Assembly (NCBI RefSeq): GCF_020215645.1
Contig: NZ_CP084058.1
Coordinates: 2,294,001-2,358,000, forward strand
DNA from: Nonomuraea gerenzanensis
GTDB taxonomy: Bacteria; Actinomycetota; Actinomycetes; Streptosporangiales; Streptosporangiaceae
Length of the DNA: 64,000 nucleotides
Reading direction: 5' to 3'
The notes under the pieces are model-generated. The model was not told where the DNA came from. It did not search any database and saw only the letters and a list, made by a program, of their open reading frames with translations. A program made the translations under genes and the position numbers. Shown one piece after another: positions 61,950-64,000 of the stretch. Numbering within the stretch: the stretch's first letter is position 1; each line of letters opens with the position of its first letter.

Positions 61950-63357
61950 TACTCCAGTGACATTTCGCGATCATGGCTCGGATCTGCGCTGGTAGTGGCA
62001 GCGTCGGGCGGTGGCTTGGTGTCGGCGGCGCCAGTCTGACCAGCGCAGGACATGGGTGATCGAGCGGTGCCAGGTCAGCACGAGTACGGCGAGCAGCCGG
62101 CGGATCTCGGGCAGTGTCAGCGGGATGCGGTCCTGGTCACTGGGTGGCTGGGCGGCGGCGACGGCCACCAGCAGGGCCAGCGCGAGCATGGCCAAGGTGA
62201 TGTGCCGGTGCCAGGCCGTCCAGCCGCGTACCTGGTAATGGTCCAGCCCGATCTGGCCCTTGGCGGCTTGGAAGGATTCCTCGACCGCCCATCGGCTCCC
62301 GGCGATCTTTACCAGGGCCATCAGGGGTTGCCGGGTGGGTGCGTAGCAGCGGTAGAACGCCAGCTCGCCGGTGGCCAGGTTGCGTCGGATCAGCAGCCAC
62401 CGATATCCGTGGGCGTCGCTTTCGTCGATCCGTGCCCAGGCCCAGGCGTACCAGCGGGGGCCCTTGACGCCTTGACCGGCGCGGTAGCGGTGCCAGTGCT
62501 GATCGGACACTCGCGTGGCGACCTCGGCCGCGCTCACCTGGGCGCCCTCGAGTTCGACCCGCCGGTTGCCCGCGATCGCCAGCACGTACCCCAGCCGGCG
62601 CTCCTCCAGGGCGGCGCGCAGGCGCGGGTCTTGGCCGTAGACCTCATCGCCGGTTACCCAGTGGGCGGGCACGCCGGCCTCGAGGGCGGCCAGCACCATG
62701 GCCGTGGCCAGGGCGGGCTTGGTGGCGAAGGCGATCTCGTCCGGGACACCTGCCGCGAGGCAGCGGCCGGGGTCGGCCAGCCAGGTGTGCTCGGGCAGGT
62801 AGAGCCGCCGGTCCAGCAGCGCGCGTCCCGCCGGGGTGGCGTAGGCGAGGAACACGCCGATCTGGCAGTTTTCGATCCGGCCCGCGGTGCCGCTGTATTG
62901 CCGCTGCACCCCAGCCGAACCGACACCCTTCTTGACGAACCCGGTCTCGTCCACGATCAGCACGCCGTCGGGTCCGAGCCGGTCGACGGTGAAATCGCGG
63001 ACGTCGTCGCGCACCGCGTCGGCGTCCCAGCGGGCGGTGCGCAGCAGCCGCTGCAGCGCCTGCGGCCCGGCCAGCCCGGCGTGTTCGGCCAGGTTCCAGC
63101 AGTTCTTGCGGTCGATGTCGGCCAGTAGCCCACGCACATAGGCGGTTGCCGCACGCCGCGGTTCGACGCGGCCGAACCGGCCGGCGATCCGAGCCATCAG
63201 CTCGTTGAAGATGACCATCCAGCTGTCAGGGTCTACGCTGTGGCTCGCGGCCACCGCACGATCTTTGGTTGTTCTCACAAACTCCGAATGATCACGCGGT
63301 GGCCGTCGCCATGTGACCCCAAGTCCTCAAGATCGCCAAGTGTCACTGGAGTACTAA
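61946..63357. mobile_element. Intact IS701-family insertion sequence with target duplication
   Basis: The element spans 61950-63353 (1404 bp). Its 25-bp terminal inverted repeats (61950-61974 and 63329-63353) begin TACTCCAGTGACA on each outer end and match at 22 of 25 positions. A 4-bp direct repeat CTAA flanks it (61946-61949 and 63354-63357), as expected for the CTAR targets of IS701 elements. It carries a single full-length transposase gene and looks recent and possibly active. Confidence 0.92.
61971..63278 (-). CDS. IS701-family DDE transposase
   Basis: A 435-residue transposase with apparently intact DDE residues: the first Asp in LIVDETGFVKKG, the second in WVTGDEVYG, and the Glu in WAVEESFQAAKGQIGLD. 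The N-terminus (VEPRRAATAYVRGLLADIDR, KNCWNLAEHAG) and the GVQRQYSGTAGRIENCQIGV segment are typical of this family. The TGA stop (61971-61973) lies inside the left inverted repeat. No frameshift or premature stop is present, so the copy looks functional. It covers nearly all of the element. Confidence 0.93.
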   Translation of the reverse strand: MRTTKDRAVAASHSVDPDSWMVIFNELMARIAGRFGRVEPRRAATAYVRGLLADIDRKNCWNLAEHAGLAGPQALQRLLRTARWDADAVRDDVRDFTVDRLGPDGVLIVDETGFVKKGVGSAGVQRQYSGTAGRIENCQIGVFLAYATPAGRALLDRRLYLPEHTWLADPGRCLAAGVPDEIAFATKPALATAMVLAALEAGVPAHWVTGDEVYGQDPRLRAALEERRLGYVLAIAGNRRVELEGAQVSAAEVATRVSDQHWHRYRAGQGVKGPRWYAWAWARIDESDAHGYRWLLIRRNLATGELAFYRCYAPTRQPLMALVKIAGSRWAVEESFQAAKGQIGLDHYQVRGWTAWHRHITLAMLALALLVAVAAAQPPSDQDRIPLTLPEIRRLLAVLVLTWHRSITHVLRWSDWRRRHQATARRCHYQRRSEP

Positions 63358-63388
63358 GCCGACCATAGCCAGCCGGCCCCTACCCCAC

Positions 63389-63865
63389 TCAAACCGGCCA
63401 CTTCTCCCGAGGTGAGACATAACTCCCTCGATGCGGAACGCTGTACACCCACCCCTCCTCCCGCAGCAACGAGATGGCCCGCCGCACGGTCTCTCGCGCA
63501 GCCCCGTACTGCCGCACCAACTCCACCTCACTCGGAATCTGCTCCCGCGACACGAATTCGCGCCGTTTTATCCGCTCCCGGATTTCCCCGGCGATGTGCC
63601 GATAGAACGGCGCCTGCCGCCCAACCGGCCCGGACTGCCCAGGCCCGTTGACGAACGTGCCCTCACCTTGCCGCGTATGGACCAGCCCCTGGTTTCGCAG
63701 CACGCGGATCGCGCGGCGCGCGGTCGTACGCGCAACCTTGAACTCCCGCTGGATCTCAGCCTCACTGATCAAGGGATCTCCTGGCGAGAGTTCTGCGCGG
63801 ATGCGCGACCTGAGGACCTCGCTGATCTGAAGATATAGATAGGTGTCACCCTCGCGATTCAGCAC
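63389..63865 (-). CDS. Regulator with two tandem GntR DNA-binding domains
   Basis: A 158-residue protein made of two GntR winged helices and little else. Domain 1 (about 8-72): YLQISEVLRSRIRAELSPGD, ISEAEIQREFKVARTTARRA and the wing RQGEGTFV. Domain 2 (about 85-152): FYRHIAGEIRERIKRREFVS, IPSEVELVRQYGAARETVRR and the wing VPHRGSYV. No UTRA, FCD or aminotransferase part follows, so it has no obvious effector domain. The two domains could bind both halves of an operator as one chain. It starts 40 bp after the stop of a similar gene at the right edge, on the same strand. It was not interrupted by the IS next to it. Confidence 0.82.
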   Translation of the reverse strand: MLNREGDTYLYLQISEVLRSRIRAELSPGDPLISEAEIQREFKVARTTARRAIRVLRNQGLVHTRQGEGTFVNGPGQSGPVGRQAPFYRHIAGEIRERIKRREFVSREQIPSEVELVRQYGAARETVRRAISLLREEGWVYSVPHRGSYVSPREKWPV

Positions 63866-63905
63866 GCTCCAAGGATATCCAATGGCGCGGTCACCGGAAG
63901 GGAAA

Positions 63906-64000
63906 TTAAGAGCCCGGAATTATGGGCCATTTCTCTCGGTCGGTCACGTATGTGCCCCGATACGGCACCGTAAACACCCACCCCAGCTCCCTGAGATGCG
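63906..64000 (-). CDS. C-terminal fragment of a paralogous GntR regulator
   Basis: Thirty codons of a reverse-strand gene before its TAA stop (63906-63908), cut by the window edge. The visible end reads LRELGWVFTVPYRGTYVT then DREKWP, which parallels the last residues of the neighbouring double-GntR protein (LREEGWVYSVPHRGSYVS, REKWP). It is therefore a tandem paralog lying directly upstream in the same direction; the pair is probably co-transcribed. Confidence 0.7.
   Translation of the reverse strand, partial: HLRELGWVFTVPYRGTYVTDREKWPIIPGS

Noticed and set aside
61732..61974. Small reverse-strand gene next to the IS
   Set aside because: It crosses the IS boundary, has no ribosome site and consists of low-complexity sequence.

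Overview
The window is very GC-rich actinobacterial chromosome. Codons end mostly in G or C, GTG starts are common, many stops and starts overlap (TGATG, GTGA, ATGA), and the core block rimP-nusA-rnpM-infB-ylxP-rbfA-nrnA-truB-ribF-rpsO-pnp-pepR-dapB has the actinobacterial order. Family content (MocR regulators, LLM flavin enzymes, FprA, NACHT proteins, GntR pairs, IS701) fits a filamentous genus such as those of the Streptosporangiales. That placement is inference; no rRNA or tRNA gene was recognised.

Layout. Positions 1-1.9 kb: edge of an unknown gene, a GntR/UTRA regulator and a GNAT acetyltransferase. 2.0-7.3 kb: a membrane protein, then a 972-residue fusion of a catalase/allene-oxide-synthase-like heme domain with a fatty acid alpha-dioxygenase-like heme domain, followed closely by a nitroreductase-like protein. 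7.3-14.6 kb: an accessory-looking island with a trypsin-like protease fused to an alpha/beta hydrolase; divergently a 38-residue peptide overlapping a YcaO gene, then a membrane-anchored NACHT NTPase and a subtilisin-like protease without a signal peptide. 14.8-24.3 kb: cutC, then a leftward six-gene operon (LLM flavin oxidoreductase, three ANL-ligase-fold proteins of which only one is complete, FprA, a CitE-like aldolase). Its operator-like palindrome is repeated in front of a nearby acyl-CoA dehydrogenase gene. 24.4-45.1 kb: proS, a ferritin-like/lipoprotein pair and the translation, RNA-processing and lysine block, interrupted by a TetR/glyoxalase pair and closed by a perfect 19-bp hairpin after dapB. 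45.2-53.4 kb: a GNAT and a dipeptide-type ABC operon carrying an S9 peptidase, with an XRE-cupin regulator facing it. 53.5-61.5 kb: an ANTAR regulator, an adenosine-deaminase-like enzyme with an altered active site, menA, GNAT, CGNR, MocR, an EamA transporter, a ferritin-like diiron protein and an ASCH protein. 61.9-63.4 kb: an intact IS701-family element with its inverted repeats and a CTAA target duplication. The right edge holds two tandem regulators; the complete one has two GntR DNA-binding domains.

Two stretches deserve most attention: the two-heme oxylipin-type fusion (2996-5914) with its nitroreductase-like partner, and the protease-lipase / peptide-YcaO / NACHT / subtilase island (7305-14629), which reads like a combined RiPP or biological-conflict module. 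A recurring minor theme is short tandem duplication: 39 bp inside ycaO, 41 bp over the subtilase stop, 37 bp after a membrane-protein stop, 24 bp over the dppC-dppD junction and 12 bp before the EamA transporter domain.
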